From contig JACNJW010000045.1 of the NCBI GenBank assembly GCA_014382365.1, positions 1-49,877 of the forward strand: a DNA stretch of 49,877 nucleotides, in the 5' to 3' direction. Every line of letters begins with the position of its first letter. The first letter of the stretch is position 1. Below, piece after piece: positions 25,458 to 34,664 of this stretch. Source of the stretch: SAR324 cluster bacterium. GTDB lineage: Bacteria; SAR324; NAC60-12. The translations under genes were made by a program, and so were the position numbers. Below the pieces are notes generated by a model. That model was not told the origin of the DNA and did not search any database. It worked only from the letters and a program-made list of their open reading frames with translations.

Positions 25458-27596
25458 CTAACCGTTCATTTGAAATGTTTTTTCTGAACGTTCAGAATGA
25501 TTCAAGCAGATCCGCCCCGTTTCCGTGATACTCCAGAGCTCACCTTCTTTCCGTATCAGTTTTTGACGGGAGCTCATTTCGTGGAGGAGACGCTCAGTGG
25601 AGATATTGGCAAGATTGTTAAGCTTCAAATCGCTTGTTTGTTTTGCCCCAGCTTTTAAACAATTTAAAACAGTGAGTTCTGCCTTCGCCATTGGGTTTGT
25701 TATGCTTTTAAATGAGGACAGTAAAAATGGATATATTTTTTCCGCTAGAGTTTCCAGACGTGCGGAAAGATCGGCCTTGCCGCGCAGATAGAGCGCCAAC
25801 TTATCTTCGGTTCCGGAATTCCTCACAAAAACAGCCGCCAACAGAAATCCTTTTTGCAAAACATTCAGCAGCAGCATTTCAGGCTCCTCCTCACGTTTGA
25901 CAATCTCAACCTCCATTTCCGGCCATTTCAGCTCAGACAGCAATAATTCTATCAGCTTTTCACGCAGCGCTGACCCTTCATCCAGCAATGATTTATCCAC
26001 ATAATAAACCGGTAGACTTTTTTGATAACCGGAAGGGAATGGGCGCTTGAGCCACTTAAAGAAAGCTGGAGAATCATTTTCAGGAAGCAGATGCTGAATT
26101 GCCGCGAGGCTGTTAAGTGCGCATTTCAATCCATTTCCAGAAAAAACGGGGCTGCCTAACTTTCCGGAGCCTAGCTTTGCCAGAGTAATTACATGTCCGG
26201 ATTGCTCGCTTCCGATAGCAAAACTATTATTATACTGCCGACATGTATGTGCCGAAGCGCTGCTTAGCAATTCATTAGCTGATTTTTTAAGAATGAAATT
26301 TTCTACTTCCAACATTGTCTTAGTTGCAAACAAAGCGTCAAACTTTGAACGTGTGACCATTAAATCAAGACTTGCAGTTGTATTCTTCAGCAATATTATA
26401 AATTCTGGATCAGTAGTTTTACTGAGAATATATTCATTTTTGGAGCACCAGTTATGATACCATGCTTGCCATAAAATCCATTTGTCGCCCACTGCACATT
26501 GTACAGTTTCAAAGCCCGCCTGTTGTACAGCACGCCCTGCCTCCAAGTCGCTTTCGACTGTATTGACAAACAACGGAGACTGTTTCCATGGATAGTTCTG
26601 CTTAAGCAGCTTTGCCTGTAGAAAGGCCAAAATGTCTCCGTCAAGCACTAACACACAATCTTGAAACGGATCATAGCTCAACAAAAAACAGCGGTCACCA
26701 TCACCATCAAAAATAAAACCAAGTACGAGACCTGATTTCTTGTTTAATATTTCTTTTTGGGAGCGACCTGCTGACAGAAGCTGCTGCAAGGCCACATATC
26801 CGGAGAACAAACCATTTTCTATCTCAGACGCAGATATAATAGATATACCTTCAAGATCTGCTACACCGGAACGAACGTTAATACCTTGAGCCGGGTCACA
26901 GTTTGCAAATACAAAATCGGACTGCTCAAATCTGAGTAAATCCTTTATCAGGTGAGAAAACGCACCATTTGCTGCATCAACAATTATAGTAGTGCCAGCT
27001 AGGTCCTCTGCTGCCAGCCAATGATTTTCTGAGTCTGCCATAAAGGCCAAAAAAACACTACGCGCAAGCTGATGCTCATTGCGCACTTCACCTGTCACTG
27101 GCGTTGAACGAAGTTCATCATAATCCAAGCCTAAGCAGCGCTGCGTCAAGCGTTTGTCATCTTCAGGGAACAGTTTTAGATTAGAATGTCCTAAAAATAT
27201 TTTTATACCATTTTGATCAGCGGGATTATGTGAGGCAGTTAGGACAAATCCGCAGGCCGCTTTAATATGCAGTTGATATAAGGCAATGGCGGGAGTCGGC
27301 AGTATATCTACAACTACTGCAGTCAGGCCTGACTTCCTGATACCACTCACAGCAGCCTGATTAAAGCGCCCGCTTAAATCTCTTGGATCCCAGCCAATGA
27401 CAACAAGATCTGTTTGCTTAGCAAAACCCGATTCCAGTAATTCCTGGCAATAAGCATACGTATATAACTCAAAGAATTCTTCAGTCAGTACATTTTCATG
27501 CAACAAAGCGGCTATTGGGTTATCTGCAGCAGAGTTCTCAGCAAAACAGACTGGACCTCGAATACCGTCTGTTCCCTGTATACGGTCTATAGTCAT
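25458..27596 (-). CDS. Alpha-D-phosphohexomutase, probable phosphoglucosamine mutase, with C-terminal winged-helix domain
   Basis: Likely converts glucosamine 6-phosphate to glucosamine 1-phosphate, given GlmS and a GlmU-like gene next to it. All four phosphohexomutase signatures are present: phosphoserine loop TASHNP (Ser122), metal loop FDGDGDRC (296-303), sugar loop SEQSGH (463-468) and phosphate-binding RNSGTED (592-598). At 712 residues it is far longer than GlmM or PMM/PGM (about 445-460). Extra sequence lies at about 380-455 and at the C-terminus. Residues 633-700 look like a winged helix-turn-helix: AELTVLNCLKAG, a recognition-helix-like segment, then KEGELWSITETGR. A phosphomannomutase or phosphoglucomutase activity is possible. 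It lies 57 bases after glmS. Confidence 0.8.
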   Translation of the reverse strand: MTIDRIQGTDGIRGPVCFAENSAADNPIAALLHENVLTEEFFELYTYAYCQELLESGFAKQTDLVVIGWDPRDLSGRFNQAAVSGIRKSGLTAVVVDILPTPAIALYQLHIKAACGFVLTASHNPADQNGIKIFLGHSNLKLFPEDDKRLTQRCLGLDYDELRSTPVTGEVRNEHQLARSVFLAFMADSENHWLAAEDLAGTTIIVDAANGAFSHLIKDLLRFEQSDFVFANCDPAQGINVRSGVADLEGISIISASEIENGLFSGYVALQQLLSAGRSQKEILNKKSGLVLGFIFDGDGDRCFLLSYDPFQDCVLVLDGDILAFLQAKLLKQNYPWKQSPLFVNTVESDLEAGRAVQQAGFETVQCAVGDKWILWQAWYHNWCSKNEYILSKTTDPEFIILLKNTTASLDLMVTRSKFDALFATKTMLEVENFILKKSANELLSSASAHTCRQYNNSFAIGSEQSGHVITLAKLGSGKLGSPVFSGNGLKCALNSLAAIQHLLPENDSPAFFKWLKRPFPSGYQKSLPVYYVDKSLLDEGSALREKLIELLLSELKWPEMEVEIVKREEEPEMLLLNVLQKGFLLAAVFVRNSGTEDKLALYLRGKADLSARLETLAEKIYPFLLSSFKSITNPMAKAELTVLNCLKAGAKQTSDLKLNNLANISTERLLHEMSSRQKLIRKEGELWSITETGRICLNHSERSEKTFQMNG

Positions 27597-27653
27597 TATT
27601 ATATTAAATTCTTGTGTTGGAGGTCAGATAAAAAGAGGGCCCCATAAAACTCA

Positions 27654-29471
27654 CTAGCCGACTGTAACAGATTTTGCTAAGTTTCTGGGTTTATCTATAT
27701 TGCGGCCCAAGTCCAAAGCAGCATAATATGAAAACATCTGTGCAATTATCATTTGCAATAGAGGAGCACATAACTTGCTGACCCGTGGAAGCTGGATCGC
27801 TTGACTGGCTGCAGCCTGAGCACGTTGATCACCTTGAAACATAATACCAATCACAGTACCCCCTCTTGTTTTCACCTGCTCCATCGCAATAAGTGTCCGG
27901 TCATGCAGATTTTTTTGTTCCGGAGGCGGCACAAAAAACAAGCAGTGTAGAGAGGGTTCAACCATTGAGAGAGTACCATGTTTAAGAAAGCCTGCAGGCA
28001 TTCCTTCTGCATGCTGATAAGTCACTTCCTTCATTTTTAAAGCAGACTCTGTGGCTACCGGATAATAAACTCCACATCCGAGAAAGAGCCAGTGCTCAAC
28101 ATGACTTGTAGACCGTGCAATGTTACGCACAAATCCTGATTGCTCGTTTAGTACCTGTTCAACTAATGTGGAAAATCCCTCTAAGTCAGTTTGATGTCCT
28201 TCATATATTTTTTGCGTAAATTGAGACTTGAGCCGCCCTAGTTCCAGTGCAACACGTATCATAATAAAAGTTTGAGCCAGAGCTGCTTTAGTTGAAACCA
28301 CACATATTTCAGGTCCGGAACCCTGCATGATCACCTGGTCTACCATCATGCTAATCGTAGAACCCATCACGTTAACTACTGCAGCAGTTTGCGCACCCTT
28401 TTTTTGGGCATACTCCAAAGAAGTTTTCGTATCATAAGTCTCACCTGATTGAGAAAGAGCCAACACCATATCTCCGGACTCAACACTAACTACAGAAAAC
28501 TCATCTGAGCTCAAGGCAGGATAGTATCTGTCTGCCAGGTTTGAGAAATAATACTGGCTGATACTTGCAACATAGTAGGTTGTGCCAACTCCCATCAAAT
28601 AACAGTGCGGAGCACCGGCAATCATTTCAGCTATTGTTGAAATCTGCTCCAGTGGAATTTTCATGGCCTGCCGCAATGTTTGCGGTTCGTCAAATATTTC
28701 CTTGAGCATATAATGGGAAAAGCCGCCCTTTTTACTGGTTTCCAAGTCCCAGTCAATTTGCAACACGGTTTTTTCAACAAGTTCGCGAGTTTGAAGTTTA
28801 CGGATTCTATAATCTTGCTGCCCCAAAACCACATACTCTCCATCATCAAGCACAATTGCCTGCCTGGTATATTCCAAGAAAGCATTAAGATCTGAACCGA
28901 CGTAGTTACAGCCGTCACCCAGACCAAGCAACAATGGAGACTCCTTTTTTACACAATACAGGTGATCCGGATCATATGCTGAAAGCATTACTATAGAAAA
29001 CGAACCTTCAATTTGTGCAAGTGCGGCTAAAAAGGCCTGTTCCAGATCATTAAATTCAGCATATGATTCTTCCAACAAGTTAACGAAAACTTCGGTATCA
29101 GTTAATGATTCAAAAACCACTCCTTGACCCTGAAGACGCTCACGTATCTGCTGGTAGTTGGAAATAATGCCATTATGAACAATGGCAAACTTGTTATCTG
29201 CCGAGAGATGGGGGTGTGCATTTTCCTGAGTAACTCCGCCATGCGTAGCCCAACGGGTATGCGCAATCCCAATACTACCCTGCATTTGGTCCAGCTTTTC
29301 TACAGCATTAACCTCATCAATTCCACCAACATTTTTTCGCAAATCAAGCGCTCCCTGCTGGAGCATCGCCATTCCGCAGGAGTCATATCCACGATATTCT
29401 AAGTTACGGATTGAGTTGAATAAATTTCTGCCAATATTTTCAGAATGGACAATGCCACTGATTCCACACAT
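27654..29471 (-). CDS. glmS: Glutamine-fructose-6-phosphate aminotransferase (isomerizing)
   Basis: Makes glucosamine 6-phosphate from fructose 6-phosphate and glutamine, the entry to UDP-GlcNAc. The 605-residue protein is the normal length. The Ntn glutaminase domain starts with the nucleophile Cys2 (MCGISGIV) and contains RWATHGG and HNGIISNY. Two SIS sugar-isomerase domains follow, with SQSGETYDT and the closing DKPRNLAKSVTV. The start must be the ATG before CGI because Cys must become residue 1; AAGGA seven bases upstream agrees. The GlmU-like gene is 39 bases upstream and the GlmM-like gene follows. No glmS ribozyme or GlmY/Z-type site is apparent. Confidence 0.95.
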   Translation of the reverse strand: MCGISGIVHSENIGRNLFNSIRNLEYRGYDSCGMAMLQQGALDLRKNVGGIDEVNAVEKLDQMQGSIGIAHTRWATHGGVTQENAHPHLSADNKFAIVHNGIISNYQQIRERLQGQGVVFESLTDTEVFVNLLEESYAEFNDLEQAFLAALAQIEGSFSIVMLSAYDPDHLYCVKKESPLLLGLGDGCNYVGSDLNAFLEYTRQAIVLDDGEYVVLGQQDYRIRKLQTRELVEKTVLQIDWDLETSKKGGFSHYMLKEIFDEPQTLRQAMKIPLEQISTIAEMIAGAPHCYLMGVGTTYYVASISQYYFSNLADRYYPALSSDEFSVVSVESGDMVLALSQSGETYDTKTSLEYAQKKGAQTAAVVNVMGSTISMMVDQVIMQGSGPEICVVSTKAALAQTFIMIRVALELGRLKSQFTQKIYEGHQTDLEGFSTLVEQVLNEQSGFVRNIARSTSHVEHWLFLGCGVYYPVATESALKMKEVTYQHAEGMPAGFLKHGTLSMVEPSLHCLFFVPPPEQKNLHDRTLIAMEQVKTRGGTVIGIMFQGDQRAQAAASQAIQLPRVSKLCAPLLQMIIAQMFSYYAALDLGRNIDKPRNLAKSVTVG

Positions 29472-29510
29472 ATTTTTTCCTTGTTGGGTATTAGTACCCA
29501 GTCTTAAATT

Positions 29511-30701
29511 TCAAAGTGTTATACTATCAGGTATGATTTCACCTGACTCCACAATTGTACCTGGCCCAAGAGTATGACGTGCCCCTATATAAACACTGTC
29601 TCCAATGAATGCGCCTAATTTTATTAATCCTGTTCCAACTTCAGTTGCGCCTGACCTGCAGGTAACAGGCTTGTAATCGATCGTATGATTGACGGTTGTC
29701 AATCCCGGACCTGAGTTAGCATTTTCTCCCAGTACACTGTCTCCAACAAATGAAAGGCGCCCAACGTCATTGTTGCCAAACAAAACACAATTTTTCAGCT
29801 CAGACCCATATCCTACAATGGAACCCGGACCAATCGCACTGAAGTTGCGGACCAGTGTGTTATTGCCCACATATGAGTTTGCACCTATATAACAAGGCCC
29901 CTTGAGTACGGTACCCGATTCAATAGTCACATTAAGGCCTATTCGTACTGCCCCTTCAATGTGAACGTGACCTAATAATTTTGCAGAACTATCAATTTGA
30001 GCAGTTTCCCAGGAACTCATCAGCATTCTATTTGCCCCCAATATGTGCCATGGATGTATCATATCTATCCACCCCTTTTCCCATAAACATGCCTGCAGCC
30101 CACTTGTTTCAATCATTTGCTCATAACAGCGGGAGATATTCTGCTGATGTTCATTCAACAAATCAAAGATTTTTGGAAACAAAACATACATTCCTGCAAA
30201 TACATAATTTGCTTGATCTGTCTCAGGTTTTTCAATTAAACGACTGATTTTCATCTCATGATCAAGATATACATTGCCAAATTCTTTTGAAGACTCCGGA
30301 AGTGCGACCATTGCCACTTCGCGGTCCAGTTCAGTGTAAGTCTGCAGGATCGATAAAAATGGATTGTAATCAGTCATCACATCACCATAAACCAGCAAAA
30401 AAGGTTTCTTCTCCAATGATGACTTGCAAAGACTTAAGGCATGGCCAATACCCAACAGTTCTTCCTGAACAACATACTCAATATTCACCCCAAGTATTTG
30501 ACCGCTCCCGAAATACTGACGAATAAGTTCCTGCTGATGGTTTACAACAAGTACTATTTCGTGAATTCCTGCTTCCCTGAGATAACAAATTGTGTTCTCG
30601 AGTATGTACTGCCCGGCAATGCGAATCATAGGCTTGCAACGGGTTTGAATGAATGGACTCAAGCGTGTACTGCGGTTTGCAGCAAGAATTACGGCTTTCA
30701 T
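29511..30701 (-). CDS. GlmU-like sugar-1-phosphate nucleotidyltransferase / N-acetyltransferase
   Basis: Probably acetylates glucosamine 1-phosphate and couples it to UTP to give UDP-GlcNAc. A nucleotidyltransferase domain occupies about residues 1-220, with VYGDVMTDYNP as the metal-binding aspartate region and LIEKPE. A left-handed beta-helix of hexapeptide repeats fills about 235-396. The layout and the GHALSLCKS and NSGPGLTTVNH segments resemble the archaeal bifunctional GlmU-like enzymes more than E. coli GlmU (456 residues). The first loop, LAANRSTRL, departs from the canonical LAAGxGTR, with two glycines replaced. GAGAGGAG precedes the ATG. glmS follows after 39 bases. A glucose- or mannose-1-phosphate transferase is the alternative. 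Confidence 0.78.
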   Translation of the reverse strand: MKAVILAANRSTRLSPFIQTRCKPMIRIAGQYILENTICYLREAGIHEIVLVVNHQQELIRQYFGSGQILGVNIEYVVQEELLGIGHALSLCKSSLEKKPFLLVYGDVMTDYNPFLSILQTYTELDREVAMVALPESSKEFGNVYLDHEMKISRLIEKPETDQANYVFAGMYVLFPKIFDLLNEHQQNISRCYEQMIETSGLQACLWEKGWIDMIHPWHILGANRMLMSSWETAQIDSSAKLLGHVHIEGAVRIGLNVTIESGTVLKGPCYIGANSYVGNNTLVRNFSAIGPGSIVGYGSELKNCVLFGNNDVGRLSFVGDSVLGENANSGPGLTTVNHTIDYKPVTCRSGATEVGTGLIKLGAFIGDSVYIGARHTLGPGTIVESGEIIPDSITL

Positions 30702-30753
30702 GACTCCTCTCTAAATATTTTTTACTAGTTATTGTTATTTTGCTGGTTACTTA

Positions 30754-31155
30754 TTATATGCTTTCAGGCTTCCATTCTTCATACGCAGGAATACTGTTTT
30801 CGTAATTTAACCAGCTAACTTCTTGTGATTTCCAGATCCTATATTGTGGCAGACTTTCAGGATCTTCATCCAATGTTGCCACTCGAAGAACGTAGTGCGG
30901 ACTGCCCTCTTTAATTGCCAGGATCTGTGAACCACATTTTTTACAAAAGTAGCGTTTCTTACCTGGAGATGACTCATAGGCCGTCAATTCTGACTGACCT
31001 CTAGTCCAGCTGAAATCTTCTGCCATTACACCAGCTCCTGTATTAAAAGCTGCAGAATGGGCTTTCCTGCATGTCTTGCAAGAACAATGTACAATGGCTG
31101 TCGCTAACCGGGTTACTACATACTGAACTGAGTTACATAAACAACTGCCTTTCAT
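30754..31155 (-). CDS. GFA/CENP-V-domain zinc protein
   Basis: This 133-residue protein matches the domain named after glutathione-dependent formaldehyde-activating enzyme. Conserved zinc cysteines occur as CLC near residues 5-7, CSCKTC near 24-29, and CKKC near 70-73. GSCLCNSVQY at the start and ALRV-like VLRVATLD later also fit. Most members have no proven activity, so no reaction is assigned. The start at 31155 is chosen because AGAGGA precedes it and because the conserved domain begins at once; the frame is open 12 codons further up. It lies 47 bases after cmk and 52 bases before the GlmU-like gene. Confidence 0.82.
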   Translation of the reverse strand: MKGSCLCNSVQYVVTRLATAIVHCSCKTCRKAHSAAFNTGAGVMAEDFSWTRGQSELTAYESSPGKKRYFCKKCGSQILAIKEGSPHYVLRVATLDEDPESLPQYRIWKSQEVSWLNYENSIPAYEEWKPESI

Positions 31156-31202
31156 AATTCCTCTATCATCTGCTGAAAAATAGTTTCGCAAAAGCTGTCA
31201 TT

Positions 31203-31871
31203 TTACCGCAAGATACAACCCAGCAAATACTCTAAAACCTCACTTGCATTAAGTTTGCCTGTATCCACTATTATTGCATCTTCAGCAGCCCGCAGTGGAG
31301 CTACCTTACGATTTTTGTCTTGTTCATCCCGCTTTATAAGAGCAGCTAATATTTCTTCATAATTTGTTTTTTCTCCTCGTTCCTGCAATTGCAGTAAGCG
31401 GCGTTTTGCTCGAATTTCCGGTGAGGCATCTACAAAAAACTTGAAATTGGCTGCCGGAAAAACAACTGTGCCTATGTCTCGCCCTTCTAAAACAGCACCT
31501 TCAATATTTCCGGAACTGTGTACTTCAGATACCAGCTTTCTTTGTTGCTGCTTCATCACCTGCCTGATCAAAGGGAAACGACTGACCTGGGAGGCACTTA
31601 TAGAAATTGATTCGCTTCTGATTTCTGCCGTAACATCTACGTTGTTGCAAAAAACACGATCCTGCTTAAAAACAATCTGGGTTTGATCACCTAAATCCTG
31701 TAAAGATTGTTCATCTTCCGGACATCCTGTGTTTTTCCAGCTCCAAGCCAGGCAGCGGAACATAGCACCGGTATCAACGTACAAATAATTCAGTTTTTCC
31801 GCAAGTTGACGCGCTATTGTACTCTTGCCAACTCCAGTAGGACCGTCAATAGCAATTATTTTAAAACTCAT
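31203..31871 (-). CDS. cmk: Cytidylate kinase
   Basis: Phosphorylates CMP and dCMP with ATP. The 222-residue protein has the P-loop GPTGVGKST (10-18), the Cmk-typical YVDTGAMFR block, and ISASQVSRFP. LEGRDIGTVVFP and a basic lid with RRLLQLQERG follow, then DEQDKNR. The closing IIVDTGKL is also family-typical. The start at 31871 gives the normal N-terminus. The frame runs 12 codons upstream through the parS palindrome, whose reading gives MFHVKQ, so an alternative ATG start within parS is possible but less likely. The ribosome site is weak. Confidence 0.92.
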   Translation of the reverse strand: MSFKIIAIDGPTGVGKSTIARQLAEKLNYLYVDTGAMFRCLAWSWKNTGCPEDEQSLQDLGDQTQIVFKQDRVFCNNVDVTAEIRSESISISASQVSRFPLIRQVMKQQQRKLVSEVHSSGNIEGAVLEGRDIGTVVFPAANFKFFVDASPEIRAKRRLLQLQERGEKTNYEEILAALIKRDEQDKNRKVAPLRAAEDAIIVDTGKLNASEVLEYLLGCILR

Positions 31872-31878
31872 ATAATCT

Positions 31879-31894
31879 TGTTTCACGTGAAACA
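31879..31894. promoter_or_regulatory. parS: parS centromere site (ParB binding)
   Basis: The 16 bases TGTTTCACGTGAAACA form a perfect palindrome identical to the canonical chromosomal parS consensus. It lies between the stop of the TPR gene and the start of cmk. In known genomes ParB loads at such sites, spreads, and with ParA separates the origin region. parA and parB themselves are not in the window. Confidence 0.93.
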
Positions 31895-31924
31895 TTCTGC
31901 AGCACAAACAGCATAATATTTTTA

Positions 31925-34594
31925 TTATTTCTTTAAGTTTTGCAAAAGTTTTGCTATTTCCTTTTGCTGGTCAGCTGCTGTAAACCTTTTTAACATTTTA
32001 TTGTAGATTGCCTTAGCCTCTTTACTGCGTTTTAAATGCAGATAACTTGATGCAATCCTGATATTTAGCTCGTATCTTAAATTACTCGACAAACTACGGT
32101 CCAGATAAAGAACTTTTAAACTTGCAGCCAGGGCCTGACGGTGTTTCCCTAGTTTATACAGAGCTAACCCTTTTCCTCTGAGAATCTGCAGTTGCCACTT
32201 TTTGCGGCCTTTCTCAACCGTTTCCATTGTCTTTAAGGCCTGATTCAGCCAGCGCTCTGCTAACTCATATTCAGCCAACTCGTTGTATAATTGCCCTATC
32301 AACACAACCTGTTCTACACGCTTCTCGGGAGCCAGTTCAATTTGACGCACAGATTTTTTATAATTTATTACTAGTTGTTTTAAATATGGTACGGCTTTTT
32401 TATTTTGTTTTTTCTCCAGATAATAATTAGCAAGCAAATGCAGAATTTCATAAGCAAATGCATCGTCTGGACTCTCTTTCAAAAATTTTGCAGCAGACTG
32501 CTCTAATTGAGTGAACCGCCCCATTTGAAACTGAATTATCATAATTCTGAAACGGATAAATCGATTTTTGCCGCTGGGAGGATTTTTTAAGGCTAAACGA
32601 TAATAAGTAAATGCCTCCTCAATATTTTTTGAATCAAAGAGCGCATTTGCCCGATGAAAATACAGGAATCCCTGATCTTCACTTGTTGAAAGCCCAAGTC
32701 CAACTTCAGTTACATTCAGTATCCGCCGTGGGTCTTTAATGTTCTTCAAGACCTCAACTCTCAATTTTATCAGTGAAAAGTCTGAGTATTCTGCAACCTT
32801 CATGCGGAGTACAGTATCTGCCTGCTCAAATTTTTTCATAGCCATCAGGATTCTAACCCGTAAACGTATAGCTCGGAGAGGTCTTTTCAAAGAATTATAA
32901 TTCTTATCCAGTTCATTTAAGATATCCAACCCTGAATCATACTGTTTTTGCTCATAGTATGCCTCTGACTGTAAGTAAAGACCTTCTTCCAGAAACTGTG
33001 AGTCAGGGTGCAACTTTTTTAGTGTTGAAAAAGACTGAATTGCAGGACTCCATTTTTTTTGATCATGATTAATTTTTCCCAGTAAATACCAGCGATCATC
33101 ATCACGGGCACCTTTTTGAGCTACTTGACGCATTGCCATGATCGCGGGCATGTGACTTTTTTCTATTTCATAAAGCAAAACCCCGTACCAAAAATAATAA
33201 TCTGACAGCCTTTCAGAGCCTGAATGATTTTCCAGCAACTGCTTTAAATGCAGATATGCTTTCTCATTTTCTGAAGACAGCAGTTCTATAACGGTAAGGA
33301 AATAGAGAACCTCTTCTGCTACAATTGAAGCAGGCTGCTCAAGAGCTGCTGCATTTTTTTGAGAAGACTGCAGTAGCTGTTTTGCTCTTATCGTCTTATC
33401 CTGGCGCAGGTAGAGGTAGGCATAAATCAGCTCCATTTCAGCTTCCCATGTACGCCAGTATTTAGTAATATTTTTTAACTCATGCTCCAGTTTGAGCAAA
33501 AACCGAAACTCCTCTGTCTTGATTGCATGATGAATTAATTCTCGCAAAGCCAGTTCACGCAACACCTGATCCTGTATTTTAAGCCAATTTTCCCACGCAG
33601 ATTTCATTTGTCTGATCTGCAAATTAATTCTCAAATTCGCCAATTCAAGCTTGTCCTGATTACGGACACCAAGCTCACTAAGTGACAGAAGTGTTTGCTT
33701 TGCTTTAACCCATTGGTTTAAATTTATCTCCGCCACTGTCCCCAACCACAAGAAATGCTCCATCTGAGCATGGTTATAAAATATTGGCACCGTAGCCTGA
33801 GTGCCAACTAAATCAGCTAGTTCCTGCCAGCGGTTTTCCACAAAGTAAAACTCCGCCAGACGTACCTGATGTTCAAAGTCAAAGGGATAAAGCTGTATCT
33901 GCTTTTCCAGCACAACAAAAGTAGAAGTACTTTGTTTTAACAATACATGGGTCAGGTATTTCAAAAAATGAAGCTGTGTTCGAATTTTGTTAACTTTTAT
34001 TTCCTGCTCATATTTCTCAATTATCGCCAGTGCTTCTTTATATTTTTTTTGTCTCAATGTCAACCAGGCTAAGCTGTAGCGACTATAATTTTGAAAGTCA
34101 ACATATCTATCAGTACTTTTATTTTCTTTGATTAAGTTCAAAAAATGAGTCAGAGTTTTGACTGCCTGAACATATTTTTTGTGTTTAGCTAATATTTGTC
34201 CTTGCCAAAACCAGGAGGGAGTAACCCAGCTGGTTTCTGGATAATCATCTGTTACAGTCTGAAACCGCTTATAGGCCAGATTCAAATTACCCTGAAATAA
34301 ATTGACAATGCCTTCTTTATAGATATTTCCTGCCCTGTCCAGCCAACTCGGATCTTCTGGCACAAAACGTGAGAAATACCAATTTGGAAGTTCTGGAAAA
34401 ACTGCTTTAGAGACTGAAACCAGTGGATGAGAAGGCAAGGCAGGCAGGTGGAGCGAGGGTATCGGTAAAGGAAATAAGCCTGAACTCAGCTTCACAATAG
34501 CAACGTTGTTGGTGCTCTTTGCATATCCAACTAGGGCCTGAAAAAAAAAGATTGTGCTTAAGATAAAGAAAAATATAGGCGGTTTTTTATTCAT
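31925..34594 (-). CDS. Large exported TPR-repeat protein
   Basis: The 889-residue protein starts with a signal peptide (about 1-25, ending near GYAKS) and a proline-rich stretch (about 40-65, PSLHLPALPSHP). The rest is almost entirely alpha-helical tetratricopeptide-like repeats, recognisable by recurrent A-x-x-x-Y/F and L-x-x-A spacing. Examples are the NLAYKRFQTV unit near 108-117, and units around 430-480, 560-620 and 680-830. There is no enzymatic motif. Periplasmic or outer-membrane assembly roles are common for such proteins, but no partner is identified. It lies downstream of mnmH-recA after 70 bases and upstream of parS and cmk. The ATG has no clear ribosome site. Confidence 0.72.
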   Translation of the reverse strand: MNKKPPIFFFILSTIFFFQALVGYAKSTNNVAIVKLSSGLFPLPIPSLHLPALPSHPLVSVSKAVFPELPNWYFSRFVPEDPSWLDRAGNIYKEGIVNLFQGNLNLAYKRFQTVTDDYPETSWVTPSWFWQGQILAKHKKYVQAVKTLTHFLNLIKENKSTDRYVDFQNYSRYSLAWLTLRQKKYKEALAIIEKYEQEIKVNKIRTQLHFLKYLTHVLLKQSTSTFVVLEKQIQLYPFDFEHQVRLAEFYFVENRWQELADLVGTQATVPIFYNHAQMEHFLWLGTVAEINLNQWVKAKQTLLSLSELGVRNQDKLELANLRINLQIRQMKSAWENWLKIQDQVLRELALRELIHHAIKTEEFRFLLKLEHELKNITKYWRTWEAEMELIYAYLYLRQDKTIRAKQLLQSSQKNAAALEQPASIVAEEVLYFLTVIELLSSENEKAYLHLKQLLENHSGSERLSDYYFWYGVLLYEIEKSHMPAIMAMRQVAQKGARDDDRWYLLGKINHDQKKWSPAIQSFSTLKKLHPDSQFLEEGLYLQSEAYYEQKQYDSGLDILNELDKNYNSLKRPLRAIRLRVRILMAMKKFEQADTVLRMKVAEYSDFSLIKLRVEVLKNIKDPRRILNVTEVGLGLSTSEDQGFLYFHRANALFDSKNIEEAFTYYRLALKNPPSGKNRFIRFRIMIIQFQMGRFTQLEQSAAKFLKESPDDAFAYEILHLLANYYLEKKQNKKAVPYLKQLVINYKKSVRQIELAPEKRVEQVVLIGQLYNELAEYELAERWLNQALKTMETVEKGRKKWQLQILRGKGLALYKLGKHRQALAASLKVLYLDRSLSSNLRYELNIRIASSYLHLKRSKEAKAIYNKMLKRFTAADQQKEIAKLLQNLKK

Positions 34595-34664
34595 TTCAAT
34601 ACATTTATATTTTAATAACTGTTATGCAATAATAAATTTACCATTTTTTAATAATTAGCACTTT

